Positions 1-10,084 of a stretch of 64,000 bases of DNA are shown here, in pieces; positions within the stretch are counted from its first letter, which is position 1, and each line of letters opens with the position of its first letter. The DNA comes from Takakia lepidozioides (taxonomy: Eukaryota > Streptophyta > Takakiopsida > Takakiales > Takakiaceae): assembly GCA_030704615.1 (NCBI GenBank), contig CM060731.1:51956001-52020000 (forward strand), written 5' to 3'. The notes below the pieces were generated by a model. That model did not search any database, had not been told where the DNA came from, and saw only the letters and a list, made by a program, of their open reading frames with translations. The position numbers and the translations under genes are program-made.

Positions 1-35
1 ATATGCAGTGTGCCGACCAGTCCCATCCTCATGTA

Positions 36-966
36 CAGTCGGCCATCTTTAAATGTTATGCATGGAGAGTAAGGAAAACATAACATTTACAGATATATAA
101 CAAGTAACCGTAAAGGAGGGAAAAATATCCTACCCTAACAATTATAAAGGTCACACTTAACGAGGTCCACTAGATGGAAAGTAACATTTACACATTAATT
201 TAAATTAAAATAAGAAAAAGGCCCCTTTGTCTAAAATTGGATGTCCTAGCAGTGTGCAATTCTTTTTGAATTTATAAACATTTTGAATGCAAAAGAGTAG
301 TGTCTTGAGGTTGTTGTTCAATGTAAAGTTGAATAGTATGTAGTGTGGAATTAACTCCTGAAAATAATACTGCGGACTCTTGTGGAATTAAAATTTCGTC
401 TTCGTCGTGCTCCTCGACTTCTTCCAGTGGACCAACCATGTCCCAAATCTCATCATCGTTTGGTTGAAATTTGAAATGGCTCGTTTAAATCAAACTGAGC
501 CTCAAAATTAAGAAACTCCAAGACATCCATGGTCGGAACCTCAACATCATGAAGGACAGAAAGCTCAGCGAACTGGTGCAAAAGTCCATCAATTTCATCC
601 AACTCTACATTTGTACTTGATCTACATCACCAATCTCCGTTGCGGATAGCCCATCCAGGTTCGGCATTTGAAACAAGCCACAATGCCTCCAACAATGCCT
701 AATGGTATCAGAACTTACCCTCAACTTACATAGATGCGCCACCAACCAATCGGAGGTTCTACATCCCACCAACTAATTGGAGGTGTATAAATGACATGTA
801 ACAAATATAGAGGGTGGTTTTACACCATAGAGAGTATGACTTTCCTAACATTTAACAAATAACACTCTTTGACTCTTTCCTAGTGTAATATTCTACATAG
901 TATAAAAAACGTAACAATAAAAGAGATATAACATATACGGAGGTAACATTTAAAGAGGGTCGACTG
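36..966. mobile_element. Tc1/pogo-like DNA transposon, non-autonomous deletion derivative
   Basis: The two ends form 23-bp terminal inverted repeats (36-58 and 944-966) that match at 21 of 23 positions and begin CAGTCG. Each end is bordered by TA (34-35 and 967-968), the target duplication expected of the Tc1/mariner/pogo superfamily. Variants of GTAACATTTA recur inside both ends. The 931-bp interior holds only a broken transposase tail on the minus strand, so the copy cannot mobilise itself. The superfamily call rests on TIR start, TA duplication and the acidic transposase tail; pogo versus Tc1 is inference. Confidence 0.72.
272..614 (-). pseudogene. C-terminal relic of a pogo/Tc1-like transposase
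   Basis: Reading the minus strand from about 614, an open stretch gives VELDEIDGLLHQFAELSVLH and continues to FDLNEPFQ. A 1-nt frameshift near 475 then leads to an acidic stretch (DDEIWDMV, then EEVEEHDEDEI) and a stop at 272-274. An acidic C-terminal tail after a lost DDE core is typical of pogo/Tigger-type transposases. The catalytic core itself is absent, consistent with an internal deletion of the host transposon. Family membership is inferred from position inside the TIRs and composition, not from a catalytic motif. Confidence 0.45.
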
Positions 967-968
967 TA

Positions 969-1529
969 GTCTTCTGAACAGACCAGGTAGTCTGCCAACT
1001 ACCGTAGTACCTTGGCAACTTCGACACAAATTTTAATATTTCAAAGATTGTTGAAATTTTTGGAAATTGATTTTGAGAAATCAATGAACTTTGTGAATGA
1101 TAATAAAGCTATTCCATATGTTGAAATGAAATTCTCAAAATAAAATAAATATTCGACATATGATTGTTGAGCTCGCCAAAGCAGCTTAGCTACGGCGTGA
1201 GCCCAGCCCCGTGAGCTTGGGAGCTGAGCTCACGTTGTAGTTGCAAAAAGAGGAATATGAAAATATGGCAGATTTGAGCTCAGAATGATTGACACACTTT
1301 ATTTCAATTCACAGATAGACGCTTACACTGAATGGCATGTGCATTTTGCCCTGGTTCCGCGAACGAAATGTATGTGTTTGTCCTAAATGCAAAGTCTTTA
1401 CACGGTAACCTGGAAACCAGCATGGGAAGTGGGCATGGCTCGTATGTGTTCAAAGAGAATTTGGCGGAGCCCTACGTGAGGTGTCTCGCTGCAGAAGGGT
1501 GATTACTTCTCCGTAGCCTAGTGTGGCTT
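969..1529. other. No gene recognised (flank of MULE copy A)
   Basis: AT-rich spacer with no credible coding frame. A GAGCTCAC/GTGAGC-rich inverted segment lies near 1190-1235. The right part probably contains the 3' end of MULE copy A, but no terminal inverted repeat could be identified. Confidence 0.4.
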
Positions 1530-1624
1530 GGTGAATGAATTGGTCTCTCTTACCGTCGCAACACATAATTACAAGGTATATGTAATATTGATGCTTGCAG
1601 GGGACCCACTTCCCTCTCATGCCG

Positions 1625-2754
1625 TGTCGCGCGCTTTTTACTCACCCATCCCTTCGCTATCCGAGGCGGAAACTCCAAGATAGAAGAGTTGGAAATCTCT
1701 AAGTACTCAGCCCGCTCAGAACAATCAGTCATGACCTACAGCTAGTGTATCATGGGGGTGTTTCCTATTTGTTTTCCTTTCCGCATTCATGTTAGCTAGC
1801 TACCTTACTATTGATAATTGAGTATCAGTTTGCTCATCAACTCATCCATTCATTCCACAGCTTCACTCAGATCTCTCTACACAGTGTGATTGTATCGTAT
1901 AAGTATCAGATTATGATTTATCAGGTATCAGGCCGAAGCCATTGTGTCTCTAATCTCCTCTACAATATCACTACAGCTTTGCATATAACAAGCATTTACT
2001 AATCATCTCTCCTCCTTCACCGTGCTCTCCATGCTTGCTTTCGTTCTTGCTCTCCGCCCGATCCCCTCTCATCCATCACCAAGAATCCTCCCCCTCCAGT
2101 GCTTCCAAGATTTCCCCTTCTCAGTCATTGCTTCCCCCTTTATCTTCCTACCCGTGGCTCTAACCGTTTCCCTCACTAACCGTCGTCCGTGAACTAACAT
2201 GTTCCATTTGCAGGTGTTGTTCCCCACAGTCGTTCCCTGTCCTGCTATCCGTTCCCTATGGTCGTGACAGCTGTGTCAAGCTGTGACTGGCTGTGTGAAA
2301 CTGTGACGGGCTGTGACTGGATGTGCGACTGTGTTTGGCTGTGTCGGACTGTGACTGGCTGTGACGACTGTGACGGGCTGTGTTGGCTGTGTCGGCTGTG
2401 ACGACTGTGACGGGCTGTGTGGGCTGTGTGGGCTGTGACGGGCTGTGATGGCTGTGTCAGCTGTGATGACTGTGTTGGCTGTGTTGGCTGTGTCGGCTAT
2501 GACGGACTGTGTTGGCTGTGAGAGGCTGTGTTGGCTGTGATGGCTGTGTCGGCTGTGACGACTGTGATGGGCTGTGTTGGCTGTGTCGGCTGTGACGACT
2601 GTGTTGGCTGTGACGACTGTGACTAGCTGTGTAACCCCTCTCTGCAGTGCGCTGTTATCACCCCTAAGGCTCCTGTTGGTCTCAGTCTGTGCAAAAATTA
2701 AGGGTACTCCTCAGATCCCGTAAAAATGTCTAAGTCCCTGGCAGTCCTCTAACA
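1625..2754 (-). repeat. Solo LTR 1 of the Ty3/gypsy family (with TGCCG target duplication)
   Basis: The + strand reads TGTCGCGCGC...CTCTAACA, i.e. TG...CA with the element oriented on the minus strand. It is flanked by perfect TGCCG copies (1620-1624 and 2755-2759), the 5-bp duplication expected from a Ty3-type integrase. No internal region is attached, so it is a solo LTR left by LTR-LTR recombination. It resembles LTR6 (62554-63535) more than the LTRs of elements A and B. Its interior minisatellite (about 2268-2634) makes it the longest LTR in the window. Confidence 0.88.
2268..2634. repeat. CTGTG-type minisatellite inside LTR 1
   Basis: About 365 bp made of 10-15-bp units such as CTGTGACGGG and CTGTGTCGGCTGTGA. 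The same array is present in every LTR of the family, with different length in each copy. Confidence 0.85.
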
Positions 2755-5275
2755 TGCCGGGAACGCCCTCACGCATCGTTACAAAATCCGGACAAGTGCA
2801 CGTAGGGAAATTCCCCACGGTAACCTGATATTCTTTGCCATGAAGAACTGAGCCAATAGACAGCACTGTGTAAATCCGTCCATACCCTGGGGCAGGGACT
2901 TCGGTGATACGAGTCACCCGAACCTGCAAAATTCTAGCCGATTCCATCTTGCATTCGTGATCTGCACCCGAAGCGACACGGCGCACTATTTTTCCATCTC
3001 TTTTTGTTGGGTGGGAGTTGGCACCGGGTGGAGGCATTGCCGGAGCATGTGGCACATCTGTGCCGACAGTGCATGAGGACACCACCCGGGACCGTGCAAG
3101 ACAGAACCCTCCCTCCTCCAGCATGCTTATCTCGGTTGATGACAACGACGTCCCAAGTTTCACAGGCCAAATTGCGGGGGGGGGGGGGGGCTTCATTATC
3201 ATCGAAGGACAAACTGTTCCCTTGACGCATCGTGCCATATCGTCTGGGCAGAACCAGAACTTGTGGTCCTTTGACTCCCCACTATGATAAGGTCGGAACA
3301 ACCCTGTGAATGTTGGAGCTGGAGTTCCCCTGGAGCCTTTGCATATTTTTTATTTGCATTTCTTGAAAGAGGGGGTCCGAATTGCCATGCAAGCCACTCT
3401 AGGTCCTGGTGGGGTGCGTTTTATATGCCACCCACTATCAATGCAATCAGATTCATGCACCATGGCCACCACCTCCTCCAATGGGATTCCTGCTGTTGTG
3501 CTTGCATGATCTGCACCTGCTCCACTGGAGGAGGACCCACCTGGGAAAGGGCGGGCACATGACTTAGTCTGCACTGGAGACACCCTTGGTACAGAGAAAT
3601 TGACCCTGTCCGGCCGATGGGAATCTCCATCCGACCCTGGAGGAGTGTTCAATTTCCTTTTGCATGATCCAAATCTTTCCTCGCCTTCCAAATGGGGGAG
3701 CCTGGATTGCAAAGGGGAGCCTTCAGTGCACTCGTTCAGAGCTCTGGCCATCTTCGATGGGTCTCCGGACCTACTCGCAACCCTTAGCATCAACAAAGTT
3801 GTATCAGGGCCCTTGCCTCCGCCCCGTCCCATCAGAAAATTGCGGTACCTGGTTTGTTGTGTAAGTGCCCGCACCATGTCATCAGCAGTGGCCACATACA
3901 AGTCACGTCCTGCTTTGGTAGACTGCTGCATCCAGGCATTGTGAACAGTCTCCGCCAAATTACATGATGGCATGTCGGCCAAGTCCTCCAAGGACATGTC
4001 CTGCAGGAGGCATTGCATGGAAATGTGAGGAACGAAAGGAAATGGAAGAGGTTCTGTAAGTGACAATCCAACAACCCCAAATGAACAGGCATGATGCAAA
4101 GTGAAATTTGTGTTTCTGGGATTGAAGAGGCTTACCGTCGTCATGAAAGCTCCCCATTGTCTGTACCTGAAGTGCCAGAAAACCAATCAGTCCTCCAACT
4201 CCTTCAGGTGGATACCAGTAGCAGCACCAGAGGAGAACCACCAGCCCGGATTGCTTGGTAAGTGCTCTCAGCTTCTCCCATTGAGGTGGCATTTTTGTAC
4301 TTGAGGCAGAGCCTTCTGTGCTCCAACTGAAGGTTAGGGCGAATGCAGCGCATTGTATGACGTGCCAGAGATTGACTCCAATGGAAGAGGCATGTGCGCT
4401 CCCTATTTTCCATTGGGACCTTAGGATCCCCCGAACCAAACACACGTCGCACTGCATTGAGATTTGTCTGTGCACTATTAGCCATGAAGCCCGCAAAATT
4501 TGTGTTCTGTATTCCATTACGCTGCATGACGGCCTGGAGCGAATTCCACATGAGCATCTGGGATTCAGTGTCCTCCGACTGCATATCACAAATTGCTATG
4601 GAGAGCACACGTTGGTACGCTGGATCGTACACATGGCACGCCATGGTTGTCCAACCCTTCACCCGTTTGCAGTGATCAAACATTAACCAACATTTTGCCA
4701 AATCTCCTCCAGGTTGCATTTGGCGGACAATGCTCACACCACTGCCTTCGCCCACTGTGGACATCTTGAACAAATACACCTTGGACGAGCCCTGGCCAGG
4801 GAAGATACTGTTTTGAATGAATTCATAGCGACTCCTCCGTTTGAGGTCCATAATGTTGTCCATGAATCCAGCAGTGCCTGTGCCCATTCTGAGTGCATTC
4901 ACCTGGTTTTGAATATTGGGAGAGTTCAACACGGAGAAATGGTCCATCACTGCCTCAAGCAAATCTGCATCCAGCATTGGTTGTGTCGCATCCCCTTCAC
5001 CCAGTATGTGTTTTTCCAGGAATGCCTTGCTAGCTGCAAGCACTATAGCAAAAGGTGTTGCACAAGGGGCATTGTGGAACTCCCGCTTCAGCAGATTTTT
5101 AGCGATGTCCACGCTATCCCTACAACTTCCTTTGGACACAGGATGCTCGTGTGTACCCATATGAATGCAGGCATGAGTCATTTTTTTGCATCGGTGTGCC
5201 ACCTGGTACATACGAGCGTGGCACACAAAAACACAAGACGGGGAAAGTTTGCAGAACCTAAGGGGATCCACCCCA

Positions 5276-5354
5276 ACAGAACGGATTGGGATACAAAGTT
5301 GCTGACAGCTTTGTGGTCAGGACTTCATATAAAGTCACCAGTAAGTATACACCA
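5276..5354 (+). pseudogene. 79-bp Ty3/gypsy integrase fragment, plus strand
   Basis: The + strand encodes NRTDWDTKLLTALWS and a frameshifted continuation, matching the integrase C-terminal part of element A (about 10,630-10,715 on the minus strand). It is wedged between the broken 5' end of MULE copy A and LTR2, and points opposite to element A. It looks like filler from recombination or nested insertion. Confidence 0.7.
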
Positions 5355-6159
5355 TGTCGAGCGGCTTTTACTCACCCATCCCTTCGCTATCCGAGGTGGA
5401 AACTCCAAGATAGAAGAGTTGGATATCTCTTAGCACTCAGCCCGCTCAGTACAATCAGTCATGACCTGCAGCTAGTGAATCATGGTTGTGCTTCCCCTTT
5501 GTATTCCTTCTTGCCTTCATGTTATCAATTTACCTTATCTGATACTGAAGCATCAGTTTGCTTCAGTATCTTCTTAGTTCCAGTTAATCATGCATTCATT
5601 TCACAGCTTCACTCATGTCTCTCTACACAGTGTGCTTGTATCGAATAAGTATCAGATTACGATTTATCAGGTACTAGGCCAATGTCAAGTGACTCTAATC
5701 CGCCCTACAGTATCACTGCAGCTCTGCATGAAGTAAAGCATCTACTGTTCATCTCTCCTCCTACTCCGTGCTCTCGTTCTTGTTCTCCGCCTGATCTCCT
5801 CTCCTCCATAACCATGAAGCGCTCCCCCGTGAAGTGTCCTTCTTTCCGTTGCCGCTCTCCTTATCTGCCCCCAAGCTGTTCTAACCATCTAACTAATTAA
5901 CCGTCATCCCTCACAGTTGTTCCCTACCAATGATAACTGTTCCCTATGTACTGTGACAGGCTGTGTCAAGTTGTGTCGAGCTGTGACTGGCTGGGTAAGG
6001 CTGTGTCGGGCTATGTCGGCTGTGCGAAGCTGTGGCGGGCTGTGTGGCTGTGTCGGGCTGTGTCACCCCTAAGGCTCCTGTTGGTCTCAGTCTGCGCAAA
6101 AATTAAGGGTACCCCACAGGACCCGTAAAAGCGTCTAAGTCCCAAGCAGCCCTCTAACA
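5355..6159 (-). repeat. LTR2, 3' LTR of element A
   Basis: Begins TGTCGAGCGG and ends CTCTAACA on the + strand. It holds the shortest minisatellite of the family (about 5949-6064), which accounts for much of the length difference from its partner LTR3. Confidence 0.88.
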
Positions 6160-6177
6160 TTTACCCCTCCCCCTCTC
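6160..6177 (-). other. Polypurine tract of element A
   Basis: On the minus strand GAGAGGGGGAGGGGTAAA directly abuts the TGTTAGAGG start of the 3' LTR. The same tract sits beside LTR4 in element B (51753-51769), confirming it as the plus-strand primer. Confidence 0.8.
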
Positions 6178-6198
6178 AAAAAGCCGTGTCCTCACGGT

Positions 6199-9100
6199 TT
6201 ACTGTTTGGGATTAGCAAACTTTTGTGAGCGAGCACCCTTCGGACGGTGAGAGTCTCGTGAAGGACTCCGTGTGCGAGCCCGAGTCCTGTCACTGGTTGA
6301 CGGAGATGATTGAGCACTACCTGGAAATGTCAGTCCCTCCTTTGGCTGATATCGATGTAACCTCTCAGGCATAGGAGATCCCCGTCGTTTCTTCTCTGCC
6401 ATCTGAATTGCATAGTCATCTGCCATGTCAAAAGAGTCCGCTGAAGAAACAGTAGTATCAGAGTCTTCGTCGCCCCTCAGGTGTTTTAACGGCCGAACTT
6501 TAAGTGGAATTCTGTGTGGCATACAATGTGGTCCGACCATGTCTGGAAGTTTAAATTGCACAACTTGTGCGCATGATCTGGTAGTAATGTGCCAACGACT
6601 GCGGAGGACTAAATTCCTTCCAAGCCAAATCCAACACAATGGGAATTTGGTTGAAGGGCATAATCATAGCCCGACTGTACTCCCGTGCAGCAGGAGTCTT
6701 AGGTGGGTTAAAAGCAGCATCCCCCCATACCTCAGGCTGTGGTGTGGCTGTTGTAACAACAGGTCAGCTACCGGCACAGTCACTTGTTGTGGTATTGGTA
6801 ACACTGGCCCTTCCACCACTGGCATCTCCAGCACCCCTTGCGAAGAAGACTGAAAAATTAGAGTTCTGGCCTGTAAATAAGTAGCCATCAGCTGCTCCTC
6901 AGGTACAAAGACTCTCTTGTCAATATTGGAAGTCAGGTCATCCACCTGAGTTTGCAGGCCTTCTACATCCTCTTGTAGCTCCGCTATCCTACTATAGACA
7001 TTATCTATAGTAGTTGTGGCAATGTTCTACACCTGCAGTCTGAGCTCATTCATCTCGCCCTGGGTGAGCTTCCGTGGTGCTTTACCTTCCACCAGCCCTT
7101 GTGCTAAGCAGACCTGCATAAGGTGGTTATCCACCAAGTTGTGTGTAGCACCCCTGAGAGTCTGCTCCTCTGTGAGCCTGTACACATCTAACTGCTGCTG
7201 TAAAGCCTCCATACGCTTCGCATGAGGTTCAACCAAACTCGCATAGGCAGCAGCCAGATTATTGGCTTCCTTCCGAGCTTTGTTAGCCACAGAGAGTTCA
7301 TTTCTATTTACCATGACCATTTGTTGCAATTCCAAGATGTACCTCTCTTGGTCAGCTTCAACCTGCCTGTATTGCTTGAAAGTATTCTCATTGCGACAGA
7401 TTGTATTCTTCATATCAACAATGAGTTTCGTCTGCTCGACATTCTCTGCCTCTGCCTTCATTAATATCTCCCATTGTCTGTTAATTTCTAATGTAGTTTG
7501 CTGAAGAGTAGTTGTGAGTGTAGCACATTATATGGCCATCCTCTCATGTACTGTGTGCAACTCCGTATGTAGTGCATTCACTTCTTGCAACTTGTTCTCA
7601 TGCTTCACCTGCATTTGGTATAGCTGTTGCTTATGTGCTTCGTGTAACTGGTCCTGCGCGAGGCCTGCTTCAATCAAATGTTCCTTGGCCAACTGCAAAG
7701 CAGCTTTTGTATCCTCTAACTCTTGCTGTAACTTGAGAGTGACCTCCTCATCGACCTTGTTTGCACACTCAGTGGCAAGGCGAGCCTCGAACCCCTTCCT
7801 GAGCTCCTCCCTCAAAGCTGCCAATTGGGTAGATGGAACATGGGATTTCACATAAGTGCCCAACAAATTAAGTGTCCTGCTTATGGAACTCATAAGCATG
7901 GCCTGCTGAGGATCATCATGGTGAGCTTGCTGCTGCTCTCCCTGATCCTCAACAATGTAATGCCTCACGAACCATTCAGGCCATTGCCCCACCAGATTTT
8001 CTTCCTGAACCACCTCATCCGCCACAGGTGCTGAAGTGTCTTGATATTCTACCCCTGGTACCTCCGTCACAGGTGTGGGTATTACATGCACAGCAGGGTT
8101 TCCCCTGGACAACCGCTGCACCTCTGGAATCACTGTTTCCCTTACCAAGCCAGAATTTTCATAGAAAAGGTCTCCCTTCTCAATTTCGGCCACGACCTGC
8201 TCTGTAGTGGGAATGTCCAACCTTTCTCCTTCCAGAGCAATTGGGAGTGATGCTACAGCATATACTAACTGTGCAACAGAGTCAATTGGTTGTGGTGGCT
8301 GTGGTATTGAAGTGACTTCCTCTTCCCTCTCTGAAGGCCATGCTTCCAATAATAGCAGCTCTCTGTGCTGCTGTGCCCCTTCCTGCACAAGAGCTTGGGA
8401 AACATTATCGTGCGGTTTCCGTGAAGCCAGTGGATCCGCCACTACAGTCTTACCCCGCCTCTGTCTCTTAGACTGGTGTTGCGCTGTCAGTCCACCCTCA
8501 CTGTGTGAAGAGCCTTGCTCTTCAATTGCAGTGGTTTCTGCCTCAAACACTCACATCTCCCTACGTTCCCGAGTATCAAGTATGCAAGAATCAAGAATTA
8601 TTTGGGCAATGACTGGTCCGGACACAATGATTGGAGACTTAGCAGCAGTACCCTGTAACCTCTTCATTTCGTCCACCAATCCGTTGTACATTAACTCCGC
8701 CCAAGCGACATCCTCTCCCCTCAAAGCTTTTAGGATCTCCTCTGTGAAAGACCTGCTCAAATACTGTTGGTTCTGTTTCATGACAAACAGAACGTTCAAG
8801 ATTTGGCCAACTTCCCTAAGCCCTGGGTACTCGGCTTTGGTACAAGCAAAACCTTGAGTTTTAAAGAAACTCTCTTCTTGGAACAAATTCCCTATCTGCA
8901 ATCTTGCCCTGTGCTCATCCACATCCACATGTCCTGATGGCAAATCAAACAATTGCTGCAGGTACTAGGGAGTAATTTCTATATCTACTCCCCTCACCTG
9001 AGTAACTCCTGTCCGAGGCTCAAAGTTCTGAAGAAATTGTATCATGAACTGCCGATGATGCAAGGACCAGTCCTTGCGTAGCAATCCCTCCAATCGCAGC

Positions 9101-9890
9101 TCCTTCAGTAGCTACACCACATGTGGTGTAGCAATCGTTTGCTTCTGTAAGATTGTGGTGCTCTTCACCCTGATATCCTCCATTCCTCTCACTCTCTTCA
9201 TTCTAGACAAACAGAAAGGTTTTGGTTGCAACAACTGAAGAAACGCCTGCAGGGCACAAAGCATAAAAGTATGGTTGGCGCAGAATGAAATGGGTAAGTG
9301 CTTGTAAGCCTGTGGGGCTTGCAAGTATCGATTTAGAGAAAAGGTACTCTCCGCTCGTCCGTCCTTGTGCCACTGCGTAAGTAGTAATGTGAGTGTGTAG
9401 TCTGTTATTTCCGCCATAGCGTCAAAGCTATAGCTTTGATTGTCTCTCCCGTCGAGACGCCCGTTACTTGGAACGACGCCGACTCTTGCGCTCAGAATCC
9501 CTCTAAATTCTTGATTTTGCTTCTTGGAAAATACCCTGTGCAGGTGATTCTGGCTCATGATTGGCTGTTGGCTCTGTGATTGGTTTTGTAATTTAATTCC
9601 CTTCCGTGGATTTTCCCCCCTGGACTGTCCACTAGGATAGTACATGTGGCATTGGTTTCCCTTTTCTGAACTCGAAAAGGGTTCCGTTACCCTGGCACTG
9701 AATGCATTAATGGGCCCACAATTAGTTGTTGTACCGGGTAGGTACTTTGACGGCCAATTTTGTCTTCTTTCTTGATGACACCCGTTCTTGCAATTCATGT
9801 CCGGCTGTGTGTCTCGCCCTGGCGTCCACGTGTCCATTTCTAAACCTGCCTCCGTCCACTTTTCCGCCAGCCATTCTTCGGATGTTAACC
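6199..9890 (-). pseudogene. Env-position ORF (ORF3) of element A, broken
   Basis: Minus-strand pieces are 8551-8952, 7528-8550 (340 codons), 7027-7461, 6664-6945 and 6199-6639. They align in order with the better copy in element B. Visible parts: a globular N-terminal region (PSGHVDVDEHRARL, GPVIAQIILDSCIL), a basic KRQRRG patch, a long heptad-rich coiled coil (about 7,100-7,900), a Pro-rich stretch, and an Arg/Ser-rich tail RTRARTRSPSR. Compared with element B it lacks about 530 bp near 6580 (B 52170-52699). No signal peptide or membrane segment is apparent, so it is not an ordinary Env. Function unknown. Confidence 0.6.
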
Positions 9891-9908
9891 CACGTCCACC
9901 TGTCACTG

Positions 9909-10078
9909 ATCCTATGGACTGTGTAACCCCGGTAGGCTGTGTTGAGCTGTGATAGGCTGTGTGGCACTGTGATGGGCTGTGATAGGCTGTGTCACGCTGT
10001 GTTGGGTTGTGATAGGCTGTGTTGGGTTGTGATAGGCTGTGTGACACTGTGATGGGCTGTGATAGGCTGTGTCACGCT
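9909..10078. repeat. CTGTG-type minisatellite between integrase and ORF3, element A
   Basis: Units such as GCTGTGATAGGCTGTGTCAC are repeated in tandem, in the same orientation relative to the element as the LTR arrays. The integrase reading frame runs into it and would add a Ser/Gln/Thr/His repeat tail to the protein. Confidence 0.85.
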
Positions 10079-10084
10079 TGTACT

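Larger units (their letters stand above)
1530..5271 (-). pseudogene. Mutator-like (MULE) transposase, copy A, interrupted by a solo LTR
   Basis: Minus-strand transposase in order: a zinc-finger-like segment with GTHEHPVS near 5,150 (GCM/WRKY-type fold expected), the core around CHVYDPAYQ and AICDMQSEDTESQ (about 4,560-4,650), FMANSAQTNLNAVRR (about 4,470), ERTCLFHW (about 4,400), FWHFRYRQW, the NLAETVHNAW motif that should hold the catalytic Glu (about 3,950), a nuclear-basic region, and a C-terminal SWIM finger beginning CTCPDF (about 2,790). A GT..AG intron lies at 4001-4135. Defects: the second catalytic Asp position reads Asn, there is a frameshift near 4,260, a Trp codon has become TGA near 4,190, and LTR 1625-2754 splits the SWIM finger, whose CKH half resumes at 1530-1619. 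A G15 run (3176-3190) encodes prolines. The 5' end is cut at 5271 by gypsy sequence. Confidence 0.75.

Noticed and set aside
3004-5433. Several plus-strand ORFs of 60-240 codons
   Set aside because: They are antisense shadows of MULE copy A, whose minus frame has the conserved motifs.
9112-10047. 311-codon minus ORF starting in repeats
   Set aside because: Its N-terminal part is minisatellite readthrough. Only the downstream part belongs to the decayed env-position ORF.
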